Positions 30,183-41,240 of a stretch of 64,000 bases of DNA are shown here, in pieces. The translations under genes were made by a program, and so were the position numbers. This DNA is from Lepidodermella squamata (Eukaryota; Gastrotricha). Below the pieces are notes generated by a model. That model was given only the letters and a program-made list of their open reading frames with translations, had not been told where the DNA came from and ran no database searches. Numbering within the stretch: position 1 is the stretch's first letter; each line of letters starts with the position of its first letter. The DNA is taken from NCBI GenBank assembly GCA_047495785.1, contig JBLDXI010000001.1, forward strand, positions 1,922,001-1,986,000, in the 5' to 3' direction.

Positions 30183-30247
30183 ACAAATTGATTTTTTTCC
30201 GATAAAAAATTTTCTGATTTTTTTCGATTATTTTAGACGTAATTTTA

Positions 30248-30559
30248 ATGCAGTCAATTAACGCGAATAACATTCGAGACGTCGCTGATTCGTTGCTTCA
30301 CGCACTCGAATCCCCGGCTCGGCCGTTATCTTGCGAATTTTTCAGCCTTTGCCTAGCTCATGCCTTCTACCTGCGAGATTTAGTCGCTCGTTACGAAGAG
30401 CAAGAAATGCCTCCGATTTTGTTCAACGAGTCTATCCCTCTGCCGGAGAATTTGTTGAAGCAACAAGATTCTGCGACTAGTTTCTTCTGCCCACACTGCC
30501 CGACGAAATTCAATCGCAAATCTGACAGAACGCAGCACATAAAGCGGCATCATAAGTAG
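30248..30559 (+). CDS. Helical domain plus one C2H2 finger
   Basis: 103 residues, one exon. Residues 5-56 form the helical domain (IRDVADSLLHALES...SLCLAHAFYLRDLVARYEEQ). A short linker leads to a single C-terminal finger (CPHC...H-x3-H). It lies 65 bp after its sister gene, with ATTTTAG 11 nt before the ATG. Last clear member of the cluster. Confidence 0.75.
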   Translation: MQSINANNIRDVADSLLHALESPARPLSCEFFSLCLAHAFYLRDLVARYEEQEMPPILFNESIPLPENLLKQQDSATSFFCPHCPTKFNRKSDRTQHIKRHHK

Positions 30560-31042
30560 TGCCTGCTGAAATGTCGAAGAAAAATACTTTTTATTTTGAC
30601 GATTTACGATATACGAACCTAGCTATGAGCTTCCGGTGTGGATATAATCGCGGCTTTTTTTGCGTTTCCGACATGCCTATATTTTACTCTTATTGTTTTC
30701 CGTGATGGAGAACAAAAAATTGTTGACCACCGGGACTGAAAAATGAAGCAATTTCACTTGTATATAATAATACAGCGCATTTCTTAGCAACTCATTGTAA
30801 TAATGTGCACCTTCATATTTTTGTTCTAGATGATTGATCGCTATCACGACCGCACCTTGATGCATGGATATTATTATTTTTTTAGTCTCAGAATGCTAAT
30901 ACATGTAAGATATTTTTACTGCACTTGATATGCAATGATAGCATTGCGTATTTTTTATTTTATATTACTAATAATTTTTCAATTTTTACCCGGTAATTTT
31001 TCAATTGATCATTCGATTGATATTTGATTTTTTGATATTCAG
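30560..31042. other. AT-rich spacer, may hide a first exon
   Basis: About 480 bp. It marks the end of the zinc-finger cluster. The signal-peptide exon of the following Ly6-like gene should lie here, but no ATG-to-donor segment gives both correct phase and a hydrophobic leader. Confidence 0.4.
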
Positions 31043-31497
31043 GTTTATCGATCTCCTGTTTCGAGTGGATATCCGACGTTGATCTGAACGATTTCGATGA
31101 ATTCGACTACAAGACAAACTGCAGATTCTGCTATTTTTCCTATGTGAATTCCTCTAGTCTATTAAGGTGGATTTTACTGTCTGTTTTCTGTTTTACGTGA
31201 ACAATGGTTATTTTTTAGGATAAGGCGGGGTTGTACGAGAAATTTCGATTGCCTCGCGTTCTGCAAGGTAATTTTTTTGTTGTTTTTTAATTTTTTTTAA
31301 TTTTTTGTCTGCAGATTATTGAAATGAGCGACGAAGGTGCGGATTGTTCTTGCTGTGATGTTGACTATTGTAACGGGAAACGGGTGAAAAATATAGCCGC
31401 GGATTTGTTTAAACTCAACTACTCCGTTTTAATGCTTCCATTCATTCATTTGATATTACATGGATTATTCGAAAATCAACAGGTTGAAATAAAATAA
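31043..31497 (+). CDS. Ly6/three-finger-like GPI-anchored protein, 5' end unresolved
   Basis: Exons 31043-31166, 31219-31267 and 31315-31497 join in frame. Cys pattern: CFEW...CRFC, RRGCTRN...CLAFC, ADCSCCDVDYCNG, typical of Ly6/uPAR-like folds ending in a CxxxxxCN motif. A hydrophobic C-terminus (YSVLMLPFIHLILHGLF) suggests a GPI-attachment signal, although polar residues follow it. The signal-peptide exon was not found. Surface protein; ligand unknown. Confidence 0.6.
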
Positions 31498-31815
31498 GAA
31501 TTGTCCGAAATTTGAGTCTCGCAACAAAAGTTTTATTAAAATAAAGTAAAATCGGTTTCCAATTCGAGTAAAAACAATACAGTGACGTTAACCGCTGCTG
31601 ATTAAAATAAGAGTATTGTAGCCGTCTTAGATCAAATTGACAAAAAAATAAAAGAGTACCTAGCATTTCTAACATGATTATTGCAGTCTTGAATGAGACA
31701 CTTTTTCACCCGCATTGGCCAATTCAAACAAACAGAAAAACAAACACAAAACAATTGACAGGTAGAGAGACTCGTTCGTCCATATCATGCATTTTGGTTT
31801 CTCGAGACTACATAC
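31498..31815. other. Spacer between convergent genes
   Basis: About 320 bp between the Ly6-like gene (+) and the EB-module gene (-). A polyadenylation signal for the former overlaps its stop. Nothing else recognised. Confidence 0.4.
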
Positions 31816-34800
31816 TCAAATACCGAAGTTGGGCGATGATGTTGTTGTTGTCAGGAAAGCATCACAGTTCGGTTGAGGCGGGGATCTCGAAACGGCGCCT
31901 AATAGATGAAAAAACACATTGAAGAATCCGATTTCCCATGAACCCACAGCCTCAAAAAACCGAAAACAATCACCAGATGCTTGTGGGATTTTTTCCGTAT
32001 AATTTTGATGGCAATAAAACATGATACTGAGGGCCTAAATTATGAAATAACTTACGGCAAAATCCATCTCCGGTGCTAAGTGGTCCCAGTAGTAGGTAGT
32101 CTTCTGGGCACTGATAGCACATGTTTGTGGTTCCGCAGATTCGGGTCGAAGGTTGCTGGCCGTATTGAATCGGGTCGAGAGTACATCGGCCACCCTTCGC
32201 AATATTCAGCGTAGAACCTTCACTCACACAGATTGTCTTGGTTTTAAAGGTTCCGGTCGATTGCTCGACGTAGCCGACTAAAGCTCGCTGGTTGTACTGG
32301 CCGCAGGCGCAGCGGCCACGTAGGCAAGTACCGCCAGCGTAGGTGAAGCCGGCCCAGTTGCCGCCGGGCACGCGGCACTCGTTCTCGTCGGAGCACGGGT
32401 CGCCGAACTCGCGGTTGATGCACGTTTGCGTTGTGTTGTCCCACAATTGCCAAATATTAGCGCAGTCGCACATGTAGTAGTCCATGTTGCAAGTCAGGCC
32501 TTCAACGCACTGATTGCTCGATGAACACTCGTCGCCGTAGCCGCCAACGCCGCGTTGCCGGATGCAGTCACCGCCGGTATAGGACGGCTAAAAATAAGCA
32601 TCATAAGTTTAATTATTTTCAGTATTTTTTCCAGGTATTCTAGAGAGCATCATTGCGCACCGTTGAGAATTTAGGTCAACCGGCGACCAGTAAATTTTTC
32701 TCCACAAATTAGCTATAATTTAATAACTTTTAAATATGGGGGTGACTTTTGTTGAGTTTAATCGGGCAATTTTCAAAGATTTTTTCAAGATTTTTTCAAG
32801 ATTTTTCGCTTTGATGACGTTTCCAAATTATTAATGATTCCGAGACGTAGCAATCAGGTCGATCTCGTGCTAAGAATAAAATAATAAGAACCTAAGCCAT
32901 GAACTATAAATGTATGGGCCTCGGAATCTCCGTTTTCAGAAATGAAAAATTCTGAAAACGGAGATGAAAAATTAAGGAGGATTTTTCAAAATCAGGTGAT
33001 AAAGAGATTATTGCGATTTTTCTGATTCTGAAAGCTGAATCAAAATATCACTAGGACAACATCTCTCCCATCCCAGTTTTCAGTGAATAAATCTTACCGA
33101 GTAGCCCCATTTGCACCGGACAATGCCGCGATCACACCGGGCGTTTTTCGGGAGGATTTCGTTATCCGAGTAGTAGCAAACGTCATTAAGCGTGCGGGCC
33201 ATAACCGGGTAGCACAGGTTCATAATTGCGTCGATAGCATAGCACGGCTTGCATGCGCAGAAGCCTCTTGTGCACGGCGTATCAACGTTCGTGGCAATGT
33301 TGCAGATTTCATTCGTTCCGCAGTCGGCATTCGTTGAACAGACTAATTTTTCATCAATCTAAATGAAAGCTGAACTGATTTATTGCAAAGCTTACTATCG
33401 CCGACTCGTTTTCGCATGACTGGTTCGGTCGTAGGAGCTGTTGTGGTCGTAGTTGATGCCGTAATGCTGTACCCGAACTGATCGTAACCAGGCGGAATGC
33501 TGCCATCCCGATTGAAATAACCGGCATCAATATCTTACGATGATAAAAAAACGAGATAATTTCTCTTAAAATCGAAGATGGGTCGATAATTACTTTGAGG
33601 CCGCTGTAGGTCAAATGCGATCTGATTTCTCACCGTTCTACACGTTCCTTTCTGATAGCCGTAATTGTCCATGCTGTATTCTTCAGGACACTAATTTTGT
33701 GTCGAAAATCTATAATTTCACTCAAGCTCTATCAATTAATTTTTTTACCTGGTAACAAACGGTTCCAACCTCGCAGACGCTTGTTTGGGTACTGGCACCA
33801 TAACCGATCGGGTTGATGGTGCACCGGACTCCTTTTTTAACGAAAGATGCGCCCGAAACAATGCAAACGGTTTTTGTTGTCAGCGTGTTGTTTTTATCCA
33901 TGACGGTGACTCGAACTTGCGAGACGCCGTTATCGCTGCAAACGCACATGCCGCGCACACACCGTCCCTCACGGTAATTATACCCATCGAAATTCGTAAA
34001 CCACGTGTACCAAGGATGGGCGTACACATTGCACTGAGCGTCACCTATAAAAAAATAAATTGATAAAATTAATAATCTTAAATTAATAAAAAATTCCAAC
34101 AATTCAATAATAATCTCGCATTTTTTTTAATATCGAAAATTTCATTTTTAAGTTAAATAAAAATTATAATTACGCGTGCATGGGTCTCCGTACTCGCGCC
34201 TTACGCATTTTTGCCTCGCCATGTCGAATCGCATATAAACAGCCCGGCAGACGCAGATGTACTTGGCGCCATCGCCGCACTGCATGTCACCCATGCAGTC
34301 GGAGGCTTTCTGGCACGGCGCACCCTCGCCCAATTGATTGTATACAGGCTGGCCGGATATGCCACCGCTGGCGACCGGTCTCACGCAGGAATTGCTGGAA
34401 TTAACAAAGTCAGGCAGGCAAACGACCAGATTACTACGGCAGAAAGCGTTAGCCGGTAGTACTTCATAAGTGAAGTTTGAACACGACTCGTTCAGCCTTC
34501 TCTGAACGACTAAAAAACCAAAAATCAATCAATCAATCGAAAGGGCTTTCTTCCTTAAAAAATTACGTCTTTGGCACGTTCCAGAGCCATCGTCGATAAA
34601 ACCTTGAAGGCAGGTGCATATGCCTTTCTCGCAAGGTGTGTCCTATGTAAGGTGTTAAAATATTTCGGCTATAAATCGGGAAATATCTCACCAGATCTTT
34701 ATTAATAATGCACTCTTCGTTGAAACTGCACTCATTGTTATTTGAGCACACTATAAATTGAAAAAATTGACATAATTTCGAAAAAATTGAGGCGAAAATG

Positions 34801-34890
34801 GCACTCACTTCCACCGGCGGCCGAAACTTGGCTGATCGCCAAAACGGCGAGTAGCCCCGCTAACAGCAACACCGTTTTCACTGAAAACAT
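31816..34890 (-). CDS. Secreted EB-module Cys-rich protein (10 exons)
   Basis: CDS complement(join(31816..31898,32056..32587,33098..33342,33396..33533,33594..33690,33749..34044,34174..34509,34567..34642,34692..34750,34809..34890)), 647 residues. Signal peptide (SVKTVLLLAGLLAVLAIS). EB-type Cys modules (CSNNNECSFNEEC...CEKGICTC...; CSTNADCGTNEIC...CTRGFCAC). A longer unit, REYGDPC...VRGMCVC...TVCIVSGA...CYQCPE, occurs twice in this protein (second copy REFGDPC...LRGRCAC...TICVSEG...CYQCPE) and once in the giant gene at 50951. A Thr-rich link joins modules. No membrane segment, so extracellular matrix or cuticle surface is likely. Exon 10 after GTAAGT is inferred from frame. Confidence 0.75.
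32926..32965. repeat. 16-bp perfect inverted repeat with 8-nt loop in an intron
   Basis: Arms 32926-32941 and 32950-32965 are exact reverse complements (ATCTCCGTTTTCAGAA and partner) around an 8-nt A-rich loop. It lies in the longest intron (510 nt) of the EB-module gene. Confidence 0.75.
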
Positions 34891-35642
34891 CCTCCCGTCG
34901 TGACCAGTTGGGCTATTTTTGACCGCTTATAAATTTCTAATAAAAAAAAACGTAAAGCGTTATTAGGTACCAGGTCAATTCCGGAATTTCCTGATCTCTG
35001 GGTGGAACTGGGTCGATTATTTTTAGCCGGTATTATTTCATTTTAAATACTGGAAGTAAAAAAGTACTGATCAATGTTTTCAAGTGCGTTGTGACACAAA
35101 GAACAGGTGTGTATTTGACGCACGTGAGTTCATTCGATGGAGGGCGATAGGGTAACAGCCAGGCAGCCAGCCAGCCGGGGAGTCGAGCGCATTTCAGCAG
35201 CAGTCGACGGCAATTATTTTATTTATTGTTATTATTTACTGCACGGCGTGTTATTACTAAGCTAATGAATACAAAAAGCCGTGAGAAATGTGTTTGAAAT
35301 TTTGACGCGCGCGCGCACCCTCGCACACACACACACATACCTTGGGTTAACACGCATTACGATGAAGAAAAAAACGTGTTTTCAGTTGTTTTAATTCTGC
35401 AGCAATGTCTCGCTGTAAGTGATAACGATAATAATAATAGCCATAATCCAGTGCACCCGCACCTTGTTCACCCAAAAAATATACGGGGAAAACTTGACCA
35501 GCCAAAATGTAGCGCTGTTCAAATGAGACACCCAGACGCGCCTCGCGTATTACCGGTGCACCTGAAAAAACTGGACAGTACCGGATATGCACTGGTCGTT
35601 AAATTTATTTTTTAGCAAGCGTAAAAATTGACATTATTTCAG
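34891..35642. other. Intergenic spacer with simple repeats
   Basis: About 0.75 kb between two EB-module genes of the same strand. It holds AGCCAGGCAGCCAGCCAGCC near 35160, (CG)5 at 35306-35316 and (CA)7 at 35324-35337. A plus-strand open frame at 35376-35615 has no domain and is not called. Promoter of the upstream-facing gene should be here. Confidence 0.45.
35306..35337. repeat. (CG)n and (CA)n microsatellite
   Basis: Alternating CG run followed after seven bases by seven CA units. Both tracts are alternating purine-pyrimidine and prone to length change. Confidence 0.6.
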
Positions 35643-38601
35643 CTAATTTTGAGACAAACAAAAGCTATCGTGTAGATTTGAGTTGCCGAATAAGCAGTTG
35701 GCACAGATGAGATTTTCTTGACAAAAATCGCTGCCGTCGGGTTCGGGCGAGCAGCGCTGTCTTAATGAGCGCGCCTCTTCATTAACCGGTACACATCTCA
35801 ATTTCTTCTCGGCCTCGGTATTTTTGCTGCTCGAAGTTACGGGGTAATAACTGTGTTGCACCGGTTTGAAGCCGTCGCGGCATTCGCACGTTGACGAGGT
35901 AGTATTGCACAGTGAATTCGATATGACGTAACAGTCGTCATCGTTCGAACATGAATCACCAATTTCGACTAAAAAACATAGGATAATTATTTTTGTAATT
36001 AAGGCAGCTTTTTCGCACCTTGTGTGCATGAGTATTTCAATCCCGATTTTTCATTTGATTTGAAACCAGCCGGGCAGGCACAGGTCCGATTTGTGCATCG
36101 GAGACCGCGGAAGCACTGGGAATGATCAGTGCAAGGGTCGCCGATAAATTGCGACTCCCAAACTGTGCAATCAATGGGCGATCCTATCTGACCAAAGTGC
36201 ACCTTTGCGTCCTTAAAAAATGAATAATTTAATTGAAAAAAACAGGAAAATTGATCTATTCACTAATGAGTGCCATTGACGGCTGAATTGGATCGCTGAA
36301 TCGCATTGACATATACCAAATTGGCATTTGGTCCGAGATGATGCGCAATCGTTCGAACAACTTTCTCCCAAAGCTAGCAGGAAATCGATTTGAAAGTTAA
36401 AAATAATATAGTTAAAAATTACTTGGTTGACATTTGCCGCGAATTTCTTCGAAGCCTGGTGCACATACGCACTTGCCGTATTGCCCGCAAACTGGCGCGA
36501 CAAGGCCGCAAACCAGGTCGCCACGCTTCACTGAACAATCAGCGTTATCAACACAGATATCGCCTAATTTCGGCATTTTCAGCGCGCGCTGTTCCTGCTG
36601 GCTTTCAATCTTCGAATTTTCCACGTAATTTTCGATTTCGGGCTGAGGTGAAGTTGGAGCAGGGTTATCATCGTTTGATGCAAATTTCGAGCGAAGACAA
36701 ATCATGCGATTTGATTGAGCTCCACAGCTAGTGCAGGTTGAGTTTTTGCCACATCTACGAGTCACGCCTTCATTCTTTGTACCACAAGTTTCATTTTCTG
36801 CAGCGAGTTTAATTGATGTTGAAACGCAATTCAGCGCGTATTTGCCCGTCTTTGGTGACCTAATTCGCTCGGTGGTGTAGCCCGTATCACAGGTGCACCT
36901 TTCATTTTCGCAATGGCTGTAAGGCGCTAGGAAGCAATCATTGTTCGATTGACAGAAGTCACCGATCTCGTCTTGAAAAGAAATTTAAATAAAAAAGAAA
37001 TTTTATATTGAAATTGGGGCTCACTATTAACGCAAAGATATCGCTCAGCATATCGCCCAGGAGTTCCGTCGATTTGCCAATATTCAACCAAATGAACGCT
37101 TTCAGAATCGATTCTTTGACCCCTGGGGCAGGTACATCGCGCCGTGTTGTCAATGGTCGTACAAACCATGTTACCATGGCAGTCCCAAGTTCCATTTAAC
37201 GAGCAAGTGTAGCCGTAGAACAAACGGGCACGTTTCGAAATGCACTTCATTCCAGGTCCGATTTGCCAGTCGGCCTCACATTGGCACTGGCCGTTAATGC
37301 ACTCGGCATTCTCGTCAATGCATAGATCTGTGTTTTTGTTCTTACAAGACTCGCCTAGGCTCAGGGCTGAAAAAATTTAATTTTATAATATTTTTTCAGA
37401 ATTTATTAAGCTTGCCTCGTTTGCAAATTCCAGTGATAGGATCGGCCTGATAACCAGAGGAACACAAACATTGGCCTGATTCTTGGCAACCGTCCAACGG
37501 CTTCGAACAAACCATCGCCGGGTCGGAAATTGAGCAATCACTATCCGCGGTACATGTGATTACTTCACTTGATTTTAGCTCAGCCTTAACCCTTCCAGCT
37601 TCGTTGCTAGTAAAAGGTTCATCGTTTGATTTGGTGCAAATTTTGAAGATTCCACCCTCATTGTCGCAAGTTGTACATTGCAAACCATCGGTGCATAGGC
37701 TATTTCTGCGTGGTAAACCAGTCGGATAGGCATCTCCGCAATAATCGCCCTCATTTTCCAGCAATGTATCATTCACTGAAATACACCTCGCCGAAGTTCG
37801 GGGTTGTTGGTTAGGGTAGCTGTAGAATGTTGTAGTCACTTGTTTGAACCCGGGCCTACAAGAGCAAGTTTTCGTTTCGCCGCCACTGCAAATGGTGAAT
37901 TGAGCACTGAAGCAGTCTTCATTTCGACTACAACCATCGCCGATTTGGATCGAGACGCACGTTTCGTCATTGTACCGAGTGGCACTAGGACACCCACAGA
38001 TACCTAAAAATTGTTGGAATTAAATCTTAATTTTTTAATTTTGAAATTTTTTGAACATTTGAAATTTATATAAATAATGATTTTTTAGCAAAAAATTTCA
38101 ATTTCCGAAAATTAGATGCGATTTATGAGGTCGAATTTTTCCCTGAATTTTTGCATTTAAATTTCAAAAATTACCTGCCAAGCACGATAGTCCATGATTG
38201 CAATATCGCCTCAAATTGCAAACCTCGCCGTGCCCAACATATTCAACCGGAGGCGATCGGGATCCAGTTGCGGACCGGTAGCTTTCTGCTGTCGATGTGA
38301 TAACCTGATCGTCCAACTTCATTGTTGTCGTAGCTGTTAACCGCCGCGTTGTAGAAGACAACGATATCGAAGGTGTGCAAATACCAGAGCCGGGTGGAGT
38401 TTCGACGTAGTTATCCGCACATGCACAAAATCCGAAGCCACAAGCTTTTGCCATCCATCGGCAGACAACTCCACTTTCGGATGGCCCGCAATCTGAGGTC
38501 AGTTGACACCTGTCACCTAATTTCAACGCCCAGCTGGGGCTGGTTGAAGACAGCAGTACTACAAGCCCGGCGGAAATTATCATCGGGCTACTGCAAAACA
38601 T
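35643..38601 (-). CDS. Large secreted EB-module Cys-rich protein (7 exons, one GC-AG intron)
   Basis: CDS complement(join(35643..35968,36019..36211,36264..36373,36423..36971,37025..37366,37416..38003,38175..38601)), 844 residues. Signal peptide region MIISAGLVVLLSSTSPSWA. Repeated EB-type modules (GDRCQLTSDC...FCACADNY; CTADSDC...GQCLCSSGY; GESCKNKNTD...CQCEAD; GDFCQSNNDC...RCTCDTGY; GDICVDNADC...KCVCAPGF; GDPCTDHSQC...TCACPAGF; GDSCSNDDDC...TCECRDGF). The intron 37415-37367 begins GCAAGC, a GC-AG intron needed to keep frame. No membrane segment. Likely extracellular matrix or receptor-like secreted protein; tandem with the previous EB gene but with a different module set. Confidence 0.78.
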
Positions 38602-39655
38602 TGTTGACAATAAAATGTTCAATTGTTATATTTTTACTACAGCGCGGTGGATGTGTAGAGCTCAGCAGTTCATGATTTAGCGCACAGGTATCATCTCGCG
38701 TATCACATTGTCGTTTTTCTTATTCTTCTTTGTCGTGTGTTTTATGTGAGTTATAAATTCGCTGCATTTTTACAACATGTGTATAGCGTAAAAACTTTAA
38801 CGCTCGTAAGAAAACGCGGCTCCTCGGCTTATAAGCTCGTGTCAGGTATCACGTTGTCAAGTCTTAAGAAAGATGACGAGTCGAGAGAGGATTTAGCTGT
38901 TGCTACCGTTGTGACACGCGCAGGTTAAAAGTTATAGAAACAACTTATAACATTTTCGAGCTTTGTTGTAAATAATTGATATAATAACAACACGAATGGT
39001 ATAAGAATAACAACGGTATAAAAGCCGGTGACTGACTTGCTGACGCACCGCGAAGCAATTTGCCTGGCAATTTAGGCAATTAAACATTCAAACTACAAAT
39101 TTGATTGAATTATCGAGGACCAAAATAAAAAATAATCATATGGGAAAGCCTTGAATTTAGCGAGACTGTGTGAAATCGAAAATTTATCTTTTATAAGATT
39201 TTTTTTTAAAGAATTAAAAAATTGATTAAAATTATTTTTAAATTTGAAATTGATTTTTTTTAAATCAATATTGCCCACCAATTTTAAGCAATTTTTCACA
39301 TTTGCAAGATGCGTTATTCAACTAATTTTCGACGATTACGGAACCTTGGCCCAGCTTTTGCTAGAAGAAAAGACTTCGATTTGAACTTTTTCGCGTTTAT
39401 TTTTCATTCATCAGCCACATGTTTAACATCAGAGATTTTTAGCTATTCAAAAATTGGATTGACAATGGATCCATGCTAAAATATAGATAAAATAAAATCG
39501 CGATTAATAGGAAGAAAATTTGAACTAATTCCGCTTGATTAAAGATCACGACCTCGAGATAGAAAATGGAGATGATTAAGATTCCAAGAACAATAATGTC
39601 CTTCGCCTCTCGAAACGTAACAGCGAAGGACACCTTGTTAACTCGATTCACTAAA
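38602..39655. other. AT-rich intergenic spacer
   Basis: About 1.05 kb, very AT-rich, no supported gene. Two minus-strand open frames (39093-39299, 39439-39651) are low-complexity Lys/Asn/Phe or Ile/Leu and lack motifs or splice context. Confidence 0.45.
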
Positions 39656-41240
39656 TTACTTGCCAGATTTCTCTGACAAGAAAGCGCAGGTTTTGTCGGA
39701 ATAGCCGTCGATCAAAACGAAAGCAGCCGATAGCAGATTCTCGCCAAAGCCCGTCACCGCGGTTTTGCACTCTTCATTTATCGCCTTGGCAACAGCCTTG
39801 ACGTCTTCTTTCGTTGTATTGCACTGTGAGCTTGAGTCGAATCTCTTATTGCCATGCAAAATGTCACCGAGACGATCGACAGTAGGCTGTACCGTGGCAA
39901 GAGCTGTCTTCACGCATGCCTGGTTTTGGTACAATCGCTGCAAATCATCGTTGGCGCATAAATAGCCGGCAAAGGTGAAGTGGCGCCTAATCCAACTGGC
40001 CTGAACGTGCCATTCCTCGTGGCCGTCGCCATTAGCCAAGTCTTGCATGTCATTGATCAACTTTGTGACGGCAGTAACATCACTGGAAATAATAATAAAA
40101 AATTCCCCCTTAAAATTGATGAATTAAAAAATTTCTTTTGCTATTTACGATTTGCACCGCCACCAGTCGCTTGCACACTCGATCGTCGAGTTGAGAAAGA
40201 CGCAGAAACTGTCGACAAGCTCAAGGCGCGATGTAATCTCCGACTCGCTGAGGCTTGTCAACGAAATAGGGTCCAAGCCCTCGAAAGACTTAGCCTTAGT
40301 CAAAACCTCCAGCTTGAGATTGTGAGCGAAACACCGGTATTTAGCCGCCGTAGTTTTGGCGCTGCAAAATTCAGGCTCAACTTCTTGCTCCGACTCGACA
40401 ATAACCTCAGCCGTGTCATTGCCCCAGTCGAATTCGAGCCATTCAGAGCGGGTTCGGTTGATAGGGCAAGCATCGGCCGAGAAGCCCGGGACGATGGTGA
40501 AAGAAGACGAGAGGAATTTGAACACAGTGTCGGAAATGTCGGATGAGCAACCGTTCTCGACAACTTCCATGAGATCAAATACGCCGGTTTGAGCTTGCAC
40601 GCAGCGGTTGCCGAAATCATTCGACGCCAGGATGTTGCTGAGACGCTTCAACTGAACGTTTCGGAAGTGTTCGCTGGCGTTGGCGAAGGAGTTGACGATG
40701 CACTCTTTCTCCGTGAGGATCTTGCGAAGTCCGTTGGCTTTGTCGCAAACCAGACCGGCGTATCGCATGTAAGTCTGGATTTTGTCGGAAGGCAAGTGCC
40801 ACTCTGACTTGTCCGGGCCGTTCACGGTGTCTTGGACAGCATTGACTAAGCTAGTCACAGCTTCGATATCCCTAAAATGAGAAAAAAATCCGTGATTAAA
40901 GATTCGAATTTCGTAAGATTTAATAAGTGAAAATTGGAGAATAAGCTTACCTGCTGCATTCGTACCAAATACCAGCTCGGCCACATGTCGTCGATTCAAG
41001 GAAAGGATTGCAGAACACGTCCAAGGCGTCGATTTTGTCCTGGATTTGCGCCACCTCCATTTTCGTTAGAGCAACCAAGTTGACATCCTTAAGTATCGCG
41101 ACTCGTTTGAGAATTTCAGCCGTGAAAAGTGGGGTTAGGCACGTATAAGGAACGGCTCTTGAGTCGCAGAATTCCGGATCCTCGGCCGAAATGAGAGCAA
41201 TTGCGAGGTTGACGAGTACAGCTACGGCGAAACGAGCCAT
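39656..41240 (-). CDS. Secreted protein with two tandem Cys-rich helical modules (3 exons)
   Basis: CDS complement(join(39656..40082,40149..40871,40951..41240)), 479 residues. Signal peptide MARFAVAVLVNLAIALISA. Two modules of about 210 residues share a C...CL/CF...C...C...C plan: first EFCDSRAVPYTCLTPL...EWHLPSDKIQTYMRYAGLVC..., second EFCSAKTTAAKYRCFAHNL...EWHVQASWIRRHFTFAGYLC.... Both carry an intron after the (W)YECSR/(W)RCKS site in the same phase, so the gene arose by internal duplication. The pattern recalls nematode secreted DUF19-type (T20D4.11-like) proteins, but that is by eye only. Function unknown. Confidence 0.72.

Noticed and set aside
33604-33633. A 30-nt intron in the EB-module gene at 31816
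   Set aside because: The segment is in frame and open, and 30 nt is too short, so it is read as coding.
35160-35190. AGCCAGGCAGCCAGCC repeats as a protein-coding repeat
   Set aside because: No frame extends beyond the tract; treated as simple sequence.
40000-40810. Plus-strand open frames opposite the secreted helical-module gene
   Set aside because: The minus-strand gene has a signal peptide, conserved Cys plan and consistent introns; the plus frames have none.
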